Positions 1 through 7,932 of a stretch of DNA of 64,000 bases are shown one piece after another; within the stretch, counting starts at the first letter, position 1, and the number at the start of each line of letters is the position of its first letter. Source of the DNA: Hymenobacter persicinus (GTDB taxonomy: Bacteria > Bacteroidota > Bacteroidia > Cytophagales > Hymenobacteraceae); NCBI RefSeq assembly GCF_004167665.1, contig NZ_SEWE01000012.1, positions 42,104 to 106,103 of the forward strand. Direction: 5' to 3'. The position numbers and the translations under genes are program-made. The notes under the pieces were generated by a model. The model was not told where the DNA came from, did not search any database, and saw nothing but the letters and a program-made list of their open reading frames with translations.

Positions 1-954
1 CAACTCGCCAACGGTACCGGTCAGGCGGCCGACAGCACCGAGCAGGACTGGCGTTTCGACAACCTGGTGCTCAATGCCCTGGGCCTGGCGCTGGGCGAAA
101 CCCTTAGCTACCTGATGCAGGCCCGCCCCGACTTTGCCGAGTTTGAGCGCTGGGTGCTGGCCCGCAACGAAGGACCGCTCGACGCTGGACTGCTGGCGCG
201 CCTGAACAGCACCCTGGCCGGGCAGCCCTACACTGCCGCCGCCCTGGCCCCCCTGCACGCCCTGGATGCCCTCGACGACGTGCTCAGCCCGGAAGATTTG
301 CGCCACTGGGATGAGCATGGCTACGTCATTGTCCGCAATGCGGTGTCGCGGGAGCAGGCGCGGGCCACCGAACAGGCCGTCTGGGAAATGCTGGAAATGC
401 GGCCTGACGACGTGGCGTCCTGGTACGAGAAGCCCATTGGCAGGGGTATCATGATGGATTTCTACCACCACCCTACGCTGCGGGCCAACCGCCACGCTCC
501 CCGGATCCAGAAAGCCTATGCCCAGCTCTGGCAGACGTCCGACCTCTGGGCGACTACCGACCGGACCAGCTTCAACCCGCCCGAAACGCCGGCCCTACCT
601 CACCAAGGCTTCCAGCTGCACTGGGACGTGAGCCTGCAGCCCCCTTTTCACTTCGGTACCCAGGGCCTGCTCTACCTCTGCGACACCCCGGCGGAGCAGG
701 GCGCCTTTCGCTGCGTGCCCGGCTTTCACCGCCGCCTGGAAAGCTGGCTGCGGGAGTTGCCCGCCGGTACCGACCCGCGCGACGTCACCCTCGACGCGCA
801 GGCCGTACCCATTGCCGCCCAGGCTGGCGACTTCATTATCTGGCACCACTTTCTGCCCCACGGCAGCAGCCCCAACCGCGGCACCTACCCCCGCATCGTG
901 CAGTACCTGAACATGTACCCGGTGGACTTCCGGGAGACGATGGCGTGGCGGTAG
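1..954 (+). CDS. Phytanoyl-CoA dioxygenase family protein (5' partial)
   Basis: The frame is open from the first base, so the true start lies outside the window; the first internal start is a GTG at 67. The family consists of Fe(II)/2-oxoglutarate-dependent oxygenases that hydroxylate small molecules. The iron-binding facial triad is visible: HxD in the local context LHWDVS (His codon at 619-621, Asp at 625-627) and a distal His in LPHGSS (859-861), followed by the Arg of YPRI that would bind the 2-oxoglutarate carboxylate. The region before about base 280 is a poorly conserved helical part. Substrate unknown; bacterial members act on very different compounds. No partner gene is visible because the gene is cut by the window edge. 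Confidence 0.85.
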   Translation, partial: QLANGTGQAADSTEQDWRFDNLVLNALGLALGETLSYLMQARPDFAEFERWVLARNEGPLDAGLLARLNSTLAGQPYTAAALAPLHALDALDDVLSPEDLRHWDEHGYVIVRNAVSREQARATEQAVWEMLEMRPDDVASWYEKPIGRGIMMDFYHHPTLRANRHAPRIQKAYAQLWQTSDLWATTDRTSFNPPETPALPHQGFQLHWDVSLQPPFHFGTQGLLYLCDTPAEQGAFRCVPGFHRRLESWLRELPAGTDPRDVTLDAQAVPIAAQAGDFIIWHHFLPHGSSPNRGTYPRIVQYLNMYPVDFRETMAWR

Positions 955-977
955 GCAGCTTATAGGCTTTTATAGAA

Positions 978-1598
978 ATGACGTCTACAAGCCCATTTGA
1001 GTACGCCGAAGTAATCAACATCTTAGCTGAAGGACTGCGTCTAGGTTTGTTTACTAAGCAGCAAGTAACGCAGTGGGCCGACAGCTTCATTTTGCGGGAC
1101 GAGCAGCCAGATATCTTCTTTATTGAACTCGCCCTGAGCCCTAATGATGATGAGGCACTTACGGTTTTAACCGAAGCCGTCGGTAGTATGTCTGCGGAGA
1201 CAACTCCTCGGCCCTTGTTTGGCGCTATCTACGGGCAAGTACTGAGACAGGAGAAATCCATTGTAGAGGCGGCCCTTAGCTTGTCACCCTTTACATGGGA
1301 GGGTGAGCTGCTGACCAAGCGGGAATTCGACGTTGTAAATGACCTTTACTATACCGCTGACCTCGCCGATGCAGTAGGTGAATCCGATCTGGCAGTATTG
1401 GAAAAAAACACGTTAGAGTTTCTTGCTCCCTATCAGAACTACACCATCGAGAACTATGCTCACTGGAATGAGCTCGACCAAGAAATCAATTTAAAGCTCG
1501 CTCCCCCATCCTTATCCGATGACGTAATTCAAAAAGCGGCAACTCTCCAAGGGCCGGCAACTCCCGTCAGAAAACATTGGTGGCAGTTTTGGAAATGA
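978..1598 (+). CDS. Hypothetical protein with aromatic C-terminal tail
   Basis: I do not recognise this 206-residue protein. It is acidic, mostly helical, has no signal peptide or membrane segment, and ends in a basic and aromatic tail (KHWWQFWK). Its base composition is clearly lower in GC than its neighbours, with many codons ending in A or T (for example aac atc tta gct gaa, gta acg), which suggests recent acquisition or weak codon selection. It starts 23 bases after the preceding stop with ATG in the context agaaATGacg and is followed by a hairpin at 1609-1638. It may be an immunity- or effector-type orphan, but nothing in the sequence proves a function. Confidence 0.7.
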   Translation: MTSTSPFEYAEVINILAEGLRLGLFTKQQVTQWADSFILRDEQPDIFFIELALSPNDDEALTVLTEAVGSMSAETTPRPLFGAIYGQVLRQEKSIVEAALSLSPFTWEGELLTKREFDVVNDLYYTADLADAVGESDLAVLEKNTLEFLAPYQNYTIENYAHWNELDQEINLKLAPPSLSDDVIQKAATLQGPATPVRKHWWQFWK

Positions 1599-1608
1599 CA
1601 GCAACGAC

Positions 1609-1638
1609 AAGCGGCTCCTGATCTACCAGGAGCCGCTT
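1609..1638. terminator. Hairpin between convergent genes
   Basis: A perfect 12-bp stem (aagcggctcctg / caggagccgctt) with a 6-base loop lies between the orphan gene and the 3' end of aspS. There is no strong T-run directly after it on either strand (tctgcatttt on plus), so termination is probable but not certain. Confidence 0.5.
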
Positions 1639-1662
1639 CTGCATTTTGCGCTAAAAAAATAT

Positions 1663-3429
1663 TTACTTCTTCTCCACCACCTTCGTCTCGATGCTCAATT
1701 CCTTAAGCTGAGCATCGGAAATGGTGGAGGGCGAGTCAATCATGACGTCGCGGCCGGAGTTGTTTTTGGGGAAGGCAATGAAGTCCCGGATGGAGTCGGC
1801 ACCGCCGAAGAGGCTGCAGAGCCGGTCGAAGCCGAAGGCAATGCCGCCGTGGGGCGGAGCGCCGTACTCGAAGGCGTCGAGCAGGAAGCCGAACTGGGCC
1901 TTGGCTTCTTCGTCACTGAAGCCCAAGAGGCTGAACATCTGGGCCTGCACGGCCCGGTCGTGGATGCGGATGGAGCCGCCGCCCACTTCCACGCCGTTGA
2001 TGACCATGTCGTAGGCGTTGGCCCGCACCTGCCCAATGGTATCGGGATTGTTGAGCAGGTGCATGTCCTCGGGCTTGGGCGAGGTGAAAGGATGGTGCAT
2101 GGCGAAGTAGCGGCCTTCCTCTTCCAGGTATTCGAGCAACGGAAAATCAACCACCCACAGCGGGCTGAACGTGTCTTTGTGGCGCAGGCCGAGGCGCTGG
2201 CCCATTTCCAGGCGCAGCTCCGAGAGGGCCTTGCGGGTTTTGTCGATGGGGCCAGCCAGCAGCAGCAGCAGGTCGCCGGGGTTGGCGCCCATGGCCGCGC
2301 TCCACTTCTGGAGCTCTTCCTGGGAGTAGAACTTGTCTACCGACGACTTCACGTTGCCATCGGCTTCCACGCGGGCGTAGACCAGGCCAGTGGCGCCCAC
2401 CTGGGGCTTTTTCACAAAATCGGTGAGTTCATCAATCTGCTTGCGGGTGTAGGCGGCGCAGGTAATGGCGTTGATGCCCACGACCAGCTCGGCGCTGTCG
2501 AAAACCGGGAAGCCCTGGCCTTTCACCACGTCGTTGAGCTCCACGAAGCGCATGTCGAAGCGGGTGTCGGGCTTGTCGTTGCCGTACTGACGCATGGCGT
2601 CGGCGTAGGTCATGCGGGGCAAAGTCCCGATGTCGATGCCCTTCACTTCCTGAAACAAGTACTGCACCAGGCCCTCAAACGTGTTCAGGATGTCTTCCTG
2701 CTCCACGAAGGCCATTTCGCAGTCGATTTGGGTGAACTCGGGCTGACGGTCGGCGCGCAGATCCTCGTCGCGGAAACACTTCACGATCTGGAAGTACCGG
2801 TCGAAGCCCGACACCATCAGCAGCTGCTTGAAGGTCTGGGGCGACTGGGGCAGGGCGTAGAACTCGCCGGGGTTCATGCGGGAAGGCACCACGAAGTCGC
2901 GGGCACCTTCGGGCGTGCTCTTAATCAGCACCGGCGTCTCGACCTCGATAAACTCCTGGCCGTCGAGGTAGCGGCGCACGGCCTGGGCCAGGCGGTGGCG
3001 CAGCATCAGGTTCTGGCGCACCGGGGTGCGGCGCAAATCCAGGTAGCGGTACTTCATGCGCAGGTCGTCGCCCCCGTCGGTTTCGTCCTCAATCAGGAAG
3101 GGCGGCAGCTTGGCCGGGTTCAGCACCTCCAGCTTCTCAACCCGGATTTCAATGTCGCCGGTGGGCAGCTTGTCGTTTTTGGAGTAACGCTCGGCCACTT
3201 TGCCGGTCACGCTAAGCACAAACTCGCGGCCCAGGTTACGGGCTTGCTCGCGCACCTCGGCGCTTTCCACGCCTTCTTCCAGCGCCAGCTGGGTCAGACC
3301 ATACCGGTCGCGCAAGACAATCCAGGAGATGCCACCCGCGTCGCGGGTGCGCTGCACCCAGCCGGTGAGCGTAACGGTTTGGCCAACATGGTCGAGGCGA
3401 AGTTCGCCACAGGTGTGCGTTCTGAGCAT
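1663..3429 (-). CDS. aspS: Aspartate--tRNA ligase
   Basis: Class II aminoacyl-tRNA synthetase charging tRNA-Asp in the cytosol, 588 residues, the usual length for the bacterial type with a GAD insertion domain. An N-terminal OB-fold anticodon-binding domain begins [11 protein letters not shown] and contains GWVQRTRD. Motif 2 is seen as [18 protein letters not shown] and motif 3 as the C-terminal GIAFGFDRL. The start chosen is the ATG at 3429, because the family begins right there; the frame runs open another 23 codons upstream but those residues do not resemble the family. A TACCTTCG -7-like element lies 30 bases upstream, which also fits this start. Stand-alone gene. Confidence 0.97.
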   Translation of the reverse strand: MLRTHTCGELRLDHVGQTVTLTGWVQRTRDAGGISWIVLRDRYGLTQLALEEGVESAEVREQARNLGREFVLSVTGKVAERYSKNDKLPTGDIEIRVEKLEVLNPAKLPPFLIEDETDGGDDLRMKYRYLDLRRTPVRQNLMLRHRLAQAVRRYLDGQEFIEVETPVLIKSTPEGARDFVVPSRMNPGEFYALPQSPQTFKQLLMVSGFDRYFQIVKCFRDEDLRADRQPEFTQIDCEMAFVEQEDILNTFEGLVQYLFQEVKGIDIGTLPRMTYADAMRQYGNDKPDTRFDMRFVELNDVVKGQGFPVFDSAELVVGINAITCAAYTRKQIDELTDFVKKPQVGATGLVYARVEADGNVKSSVDKFYSQEELQKWSAAMGANPGDLLLLLAGPIDKTRKALSELRLEMGQRLGLRHKDTFSPLWVVDFPLLEYLEEEGRYFAMHHPFTSPKPEDMHLLNNPDTIGQVRANAYDMVINGVEVGGGSIRIHDRAVQAQMFSLLGFSDEEAKAQFGFLLDAFEYGAPPHGGIAFGFDRLCSLFGGADSIRDFIAFPKNNSGRDVMIDSPSTISDAQLKELSIETKVVEKK

Positions 3430-3459
3430 GGTAAGGAGCACTGAGTTCGGTAACTCCGG

Positions 3460-3467
3460 CGAAGGTA
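3460..3467 (-). promoter_or_regulatory. Probable -7 element of aspS
   Basis: On the minus strand this reads TACCTTCG, one base off the Bacteroidota -7 consensus TAnnTTTG, 30 bases upstream of the aspS ATG. I find no matching -33 TTTG at the usual 19-base distance, so the call rests on the -7 element alone. Confidence 0.4.
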
Positions 3468-3699
3468 GGCAAGAAAAATAAGTCGGGAAGGGCAGCAAAC
3501 GTGGTCTGGCAGTGGGCCCTGAAGCTCCGCCGCCTGCCGGCGGGGGCCGTCAGACCAGTAGAAACCACTCCGGGCCGCTGGCCAGCCCGGTTAGCATGGC
3601 TCGGTCTGGCCGGCAACCCCCACCCCGTTTTTTTGGTACGGAGTATGTAATACACCTTCCAGACCCTGACCTTTTTTGCCTTCCATCACCTTTCCCGAT

Positions 3700-4164
3700 A
3701 TGAAACGTACCGCTCTGCTGGCTGCCGCCGCTGCCCTGCTTACCTTCTCGGCCGCCCAGGCCCAAACCAGCCCCACCAAGGTCAAGACCAAAGCCAAGTC
3801 GGAGACGACCGGAACCGTGGTGAAAACCAAGGCCCAGACCGACGCCGAGCCCGTAACCCTGAGCGGCCCCATCAAACGGGTGGAAACGCTGTCGGGCATC
3901 GACGTCTTCCCAGACCCGAACTCGGGCACCATCTTCCTGAGCTTCACCCAGCAGTTTACCAAGCCCGGCACGCTGGTCATGACCGACTATAAGAACAAGG
4001 CCATCTACAGCACTACGCTCGATCCGGCCAACAACACTGGTCAGCCCGTGGACCTGGGCCGCATTCCGGCCGGCACCTACCTGGTAGAGGCCAAAACCGG
4101 CAACTACGTGTACTGGAAGAAAGTCCGCATCAAGTATCCTTACAAAATGGTGAAGAAGGGCTAA
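3700..4164 (+). CDS. Small secreted protein made of a T9SS sorting-type domain
   Basis: 154 residues starting at the ATG at 3700. Residues 1-22 form a clear Sec signal peptide (MKRTALLAAAAALL...AQAQ), followed by a Lys/Thr-rich linker (about 23-55) and then a single beta-rich domain to the end. That domain carries the layout of T9SS C-terminal sorting domains: VFPDPNSGTIFLSF (usual VYPNPxxGxxxL), VMTDYKNKAIYS, PVDLGRIPAGTYLVE and a final KKVRI strand. No cargo domain precedes it. So it is either a free-standing sorting-type domain with its own role at the surface or a periplasmic protein sharing the fold. Followed by a strong hairpin terminator. Family function not known to me. Confidence 0.75.
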   Translation: MKRTALLAAAAALLTFSAAQAQTSPTKVKTKAKSETTGTVVKTKAQTDAEPVTLSGPIKRVETLSGIDVFPDPNSGTIFLSFTQQFTKPGTLVMTDYKNKAIYSTTLDPANNTGQPVDLGRIPAGTYLVEAKTGNYVYWKKVRIKYPYKMVKKG

Positions 4165-4187
4165 GCCCGCTTTTGCCCCGATTCTGG

Positions 4188-4221
4188 CCTCCGAAACCCG
4201 TCCGGTTTCGGAGGTTTTCGT
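4188..4221 (+). terminator. Rho-independent terminator
   Basis: An 11-bp stem cctccgaaacc / ggtttcggagg with a 5-base loop, followed by ttttcgttt on the plus strand, 24 bases after the stop of the small secreted protein. Confidence 0.8.
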
Positions 4222-4294
4222 TTGGGGCCGCCCCCAGGGCACGGCCGCCCGCCGTTTGTCGTTCTGCGTCTCGTAGTACCTTGCCGTTGCAACT

Positions 4295-4858
4295 ATGAAA
4301 ACCAACCCGCTTTTTTCCCGCCTCGCCGCCCTGCTGCTGGTGCTCACGCTGGCTTCGTTTGCCGGCCCCAAGCTCACCAAGACGGCCATCACCAAAACCC
4401 TGACCGTGGGGGTTCCGGCCGGCTTTATGGCCCTGCCCGACGACGGTATTGCCGCCAAGTACCCGGCCGCGCGCCGGCCGCTGGCCGTGTATTCCGACCC
4501 CGCCGGCCGCATCGACTTCAGCGTAGCCCAGAAGCCGACCACCTTTACCGACCGGGATTACGCCCTGCTGCTGAAGATTTACAAAGCCAGCATTCAGAAC
4601 ATGTACTCCAAGGTGCAGTTTCTGACCGAGGACATCCGCACCGTCAACAAGCGCGACTTCGTGACGCTGGAGTTTGTGTCCAGCGTGAATGACACCCGGC
4701 GCGGTTCCAACCTGGCGCCCATTCGCAAGTACCAGCTCGTGCAGTACGCCATTCAGGGCGACCAGCTCTTCGTGTTCACCTTCGATGCCCCCGCCGACGA
4801 GCAGGCTCAGTGGCAGCCCACGGCCCAGGCCGTGATGAAAAGCATCGTTATGAAGTGA
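4295..4858 (+). CDS. Secreted hypothetical protein
   Basis: 187 residues with an N-terminal signal peptide (MKTNPLFSRLAALLLVLTL...FAGP, cleavage near residue 24). The rest is one compact domain with alternating beta strands and a helix: VGVPAGFMALPDD near the start, a central DYALLLKIYKASIQNM helix and a QLFVFTFDAP strand near the end. This layout resembles the PsbP/DcrB-like (DUF1795) fold seen in many periplasmic or lipoprotein hypotheticals; that resemblance is an inference from the pattern. A TACCTTGC sequence 11 bases upstream of the ATG may be a -7 element. No lipobox. Function unknown. Confidence 0.75.
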   Translation: MKTNPLFSRLAALLLVLTLASFAGPKLTKTAITKTLTVGVPAGFMALPDDGIAAKYPAARRPLAVYSDPAGRIDFSVAQKPTTFTDRDYALLLKIYKASIQNMYSKVQFLTEDIRTVNKRDFVTLEFVSSVNDTRRGSNLAPIRKYQLVQYAIQGDQLFVFTFDAPADEQAQWQPTAQAVMKSIVMK

Positions 4859-4866
4859 TTCAGCGT

Positions 4867-4952
4867 CTTAGTGAGTTAGTGAGTTGTTCTTATTGAGCTA
4901 TTGACATCAGCTGAACATCAAACTCCCTAATTCACTAACTCACCATCTCACC
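4867..4952. repeat. Intergenic inverted repeat of 8-bp words (site A)
   Basis: Left arm 4867-4886 is built from the octamer GTGAGTTA; right arm 4927-4952 carries its complement (ttcactaactcacc). GTGAGTTAGTG at 4871-4881 pairs perfectly with CACTAACTCAC at 4933-4943. It fills nearly the whole gap between the secreted protein and tadA. It belongs with similar structures at 22140, 25473, 27484 and 47030. Confidence 0.75.
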
Positions 4953-4956
4953 ACCC

Positions 4957-5403
4957 ATGACCCTTTCCCTGTATTCCGACGAGCAGTACATGCGCGAGGC
5001 GCTCAAGCAGGCCCGCTACGCGCTGGCGGAAGATGAAATTCCGATTGGCGCGGTCGTGGTGATGGACAAGCAAATCATTGCCCGGGCCTACAACCAGACC
5101 GAAAAGCTGCGTGACGTGACGGCCCACGCCGAAATGCTGGCTTTGACGGCCGCGGCCAACTTCGTGGGCAACAAGTACCTGGCCGAGTGTACGCTCTACG
5201 TGACCGTGGAGCCCTGCGTGATGTGCGCGGGCGCCAGCTTCTGGGCCCAGGTGAAGCGCGTGGTGTACGGGGCCAGCGAGGAAAAGCGCGGCTTCCGGCG
5301 CTACGGCAACCTGCTGCACCCGCGCACCGAACTGGTTACGGGCATCCTGGCCGACGAATGCGCCGCGCTGATGCAGGAGTTCTTCACCCAAAAGCGGAAA
5401 TAA
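4957..5403 (+). CDS. tadA: tRNA adenosine(34) deaminase
   Basis: Converts wobble adenosine 34 to inosine in tRNA-Arg(ACG). 148 residues, normal for the family. The cytidine-deaminase zinc site is complete: His57 and catalytic Glu59 in THAEM-type context (AHAEM), and Cys87/Cys90 in EPCVMCAGA. The RRYGNLLHP segment near residue 110-120 fits the bacterial TadA tRNA-binding face. Starts at ATG 4957, directly after an inverted repeat. An alternative, less specific name would be nucleoside deaminase, but the CxxCAGA context and size favour TadA. Confidence 0.93.
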   Translation: MTLSLYSDEQYMREALKQARYALAEDEIPIGAVVVMDKQIIARAYNQTEKLRDVTAHAEMLALTAAANFVGNKYLAECTLYVTVEPCVMCAGASFWAQVKRVVYGASEEKRGFRRYGNLLHPRTELVTGILADECAALMQEFFTQKRK

Positions 5404-5405
5404 TC

Positions 5406-5413
5406 TACTTTTG
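5406..5413 (+). promoter_or_regulatory. Probable -7 element of sodA
   Basis: TACTTTTG matches TAnnTTTG exactly and lies just after the tadA stop, giving a leader of about 95 bases for sodA. No clear -33 TTTG at 19 bases. Confidence 0.4.
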
Positions 5414-5514
5414 AGCTCTTCCCAGCGGCCCCGCCGTAACCATGCAGCCCGCCGGGCGGTTATTACCCTAGTACTCACCCTCGTTTTTTCCTTCCAACCC
5501 TAAACCACTTTCTT

Positions 5515-6123
<609 letters not shown>

Positions 6124-6140
6124 GCTGCCCGGTTTCCACA

Positions 6141-6176
6141 AAAAGGCCCCGCCACTTCCGGCGGGGCCTTTTTTTT
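6141..6176 (+). terminator. Strong rho-independent terminator of sodA
   Basis: Stem aaggccccgcc / ggcggggcctt (11 bp, 6-base loop) followed by eight T residues. Being preceded by an A-run it can also act on the convergent minus-strand operon. Confidence 0.92.
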
Positions 6177-6195
6177 GCAGTGCAAGCTGGCTAAT

Positions 6196-6510
6196 TCAGG
6201 AAGTCGAGCCCGAGTCTGGGGGCTGCAGGTAGCGCTGCAGGGCCTGCACGTAGACTTCAAATGCGGTGATGCCCCGGGGCGTGATGGCGCAGCGGGTGAG
6301 CGGGTAGCTGCCGTTCATTTCGCGGGTCATGCTCAGGTAACCGGCCTCCTTGAGCTTGCCCAGCTGCACGCTCAGGTTGCCGGCCGTAGCCCCGGTTTTC
6401 TCCTTCAAAAACGTGAATTCGGCCTCCCGCACGCTCAGCAGCAACGACATTACGGCCAGCCGCAGCTGGGAGTGCAGCAGCGGGTCGAGGTCCTCAAACG
6501 GCGCGGCCAC
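6196..6510 (-). CDS. Winged-helix transcriptional regulator (MarR/ArsR-like)
   Basis: About 104 residues if translation starts at the GTG at 6510, which overlaps the 3' end of the upstream membrane gene by 17 bases. The protein begins FEDLDPLLHSQLRLAVMSLL and contains a recognition-helix region FLKEKTGATAGNLSVQLGKL and a wing (MTREMNGSYPLTRCAITPRG), the pattern of the small single-domain winged-helix regulators common in Bacteroidota. No ATG is available near the domain start. The frame is open further upstream but that part only reads the neighbour's code out of frame. Last gene of a three-gene operon; it probably controls the operon through the palindrome at 7487-7503 (inference). Confidence 0.85.
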   Translation of the reverse strand: MAAPFEDLDPLLHSQLRLAVMSLLLSVREAEFTFLKEKTGATAGNLSVQLGKLKEAGYLSMTREMNGSYPLTRCAITPRGITAFEVYVQALQRYLQPPDSGSTS

Positions 6511-7084
6511 GGCGGAAGCGTGCTTTGAGCAGATGCCCGGGAATGATATAGGACACCACCACCGCGGCGGCCAGCAGCAGCAGCTGAGTCGGAAACGACA
6601 CCAGAAAAGCGGCCGTAGCCAGCAGCCAGCAGGCGGCCCCACCGAAGACCAGCGGCCGGAACCGTAGTGCCCCACCGGTGACGAACGTGCCCAGCCCGTA
6701 GAGCGCAATCATGAACGGGTAGGCCAGCTGCCAGCCGTGGGTCATGCCGAAGCCCACTATCATCAGCAGCAGCACGCCCATGCCGGCCCAGAAAAAGCCC
6801 AGAAACTGGCCCAACGGCGTCTGCACGGTGCGGTGCTTTTCCTGCTGGTAGTGGTAGAAGCCGGTAATAATCCCGCCCAGGGGCATCAGCGCCCAGGGCA
6901 GCCAGGGCCGGGCGGAGCCGGTTTGCAGCAGCACGTAATTGGCCAGCGCGGCGCCCAGCACCAGCCAGCCCCAGAACAGAAAGTCGAAGGACCGGTCACT
7001 GAGGTCTTCCTTGGCCGCCTGAATCATCTGCTGAATCAGAAGCAGGCTTTCGGCACCGGTCATAGGTTTGTCGGAGGGTTCCAT
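6494..7084 (-). CDS. Six-helix integral membrane protein of unknown function
   Basis: 196 residues from the ATG at 7084 (a second ATG at 7063, MTGAESL, is also possible). After a soluble amphipathic N-terminus (LLLIQQMIQAAKEDLSDRSF) about six transmembrane segments follow, from FLFWGWLVLGAALANYVLL to LLLLAAAVVVSYIIP. This N-terminus plus helix bundle beside a small winged-helix regulator is a recurring pair in Bacteroidota genomes as I recall them; no biochemical role is known to me. Its 3' end overlaps the regulator start, suggesting translational coupling. It could be a sensor or transporter-like partner of the regulator (inference). Confidence 0.8.
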   Translation of the reverse strand: MEPSDKPMTGAESLLLIQQMIQAAKEDLSDRSFDFLFWGWLVLGAALANYVLLQTGSARPWLPWALMPLGGIITGFYHYQQEKHRTVQTPLGQFLGFFWAGMGVLLLMIVGFGMTHGWQLAYPFMIALYGLGTFVTGGALRFRPLVFGGAACWLLATAAFLVSFPTQLLLLAAAVVVSYIIPGHLLKARFRRGRAV

Positions 7085-7131
7085 GCGGAAAAGTAGCAGT
7101 AAACGAGGAAACGAAGAACGACGGGAGCCGC

Positions 7132-7443
7132 CTAGCGGCCTTCGGGCTCGTCGAGCAGAAAGTCGAAGAACGGATTGACGCGCAGACGGTCCGGCATTGG
7201 CCGCGGGGCCGGGTGAGCCGGGGGCGTCGCTGGGGGCCGGACCGGCGTCAGCAGGCTCAGCGCCGCCGCGGCCAGGGCGGCTACGGCCGCCAGCAGCCCC
7301 AGCACCGCCGCCGGCTGGCCGGCTACCAACCCCAGGCCTACCCCGCTGCCCAGCAGCGCCAGGGCCCACCCAGCTTGGCGAACCAGCGGGGCCGGCCCAC
7401 GGAAGAAGCCGGAACGACGCGAATAAGAACGGACTGGCAGCAT
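7132..7443 (-). CDS. Small two-helix membrane protein
   Basis: 103 residues, ATG at 7443. A short basic N-terminus (RSYSRRSGFFRGP) is followed by two hydrophobic segments (WALALLGSGVGLGLVAG and AVLGLLAAVAALAAAALSLL), then a Pro-rich stretch and an acidic tail FFDFLLDEPEGR. It is the first gene of the operon, 47 bases upstream of the six-helix protein. The Ala/Leu/Pro-rich composition means some chance of a spurious frame, but position behind a good promoter-like region supports it. Function unknown. Confidence 0.6.
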   Translation of the reverse strand: MLPVRSYSRRSGFFRGPAPLVRQAGWALALLGSGVGLGLVAGQPAAVLGLLAAVAALAAAALSLLTPVRPPATPPAHPAPRPMPDRLRVNPFFDFLLDEPEGR

Positions 7444-7474
7444 GACGAAAGCAGGTTGGTTCCGAAGGATGATG

Positions 7475-7503
7475 CAAACATAAACCAGTTTACAATATAA
7501 ACT
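7475..7503 (-). promoter_or_regulatory. Promoter with overlapping palindromic operator candidate
   Basis: On the minus strand TATGTTTG (plus 7475-7482) matches the -7 consensus TAnnTTTG, 31 bases upstream of the first ATG of the operon. Immediately upstream, plus 7487-7503 is a 17-bp inverted repeat, AGTTTA-CAATA-TAAACT, placed between the -7 element and where a -33 element would be. An operator there would block polymerase. The regulator encoded by the last gene of the operon is the natural candidate to bind it; that part is inference. Confidence 0.5.
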
Positions 7504-7932
7504 ACATTACCAGACAAACTTTATTTCCGACGCCGGATCAGGGGTGAAAAACGCGGGTTGGCCGTTTCTGATTTTCATTATCTTTGACGGTCCGGTTTTT
7601 TCCTACCGGGCGTGCCTTGTTCCTTTCGTTTCTCTTTATGCACAGATTTGCCGGGCTCCTTGGCGCGCCGCCGATTCCGGAACCAGTATTTCCCCGCCGC
7701 CCGCGGCGCGGCCCCGGCCTCTAGCCGAAGCCCCGAACCACCGGCCATCCAAGCTCCCGCCCCGCATTTCCCTCCCCGATTTTTCCGGAGCCGGCCCAGG
7801 CCCCAACCATTGCGCGGGCCGGCTTAGCGCGTCTCACTTTACTCTGCTCTCCCTTTTCATCTCAATTCCCACGGGAAGGAATCCGGTATCCACAAAAAGC
7901 CCCCGCTTCCTTCGTCTTCAACCCGAACCTGC
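7504..7932 (+). promoter_or_regulatory. Non-coding region with possible promoter of the nucleoside transporter
   Basis: 429 bases without a convincing gene. The best signal is GTTG at 7557-7560, 18 bases before TATCTTTG at 7579-7586 (exact TAnnTTTG), which would give a leader of about 340 bases for the downstream transporter. I see no known riboswitch signature in that leader. Short open frames here have no start context or family features. Confidence 0.4.
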
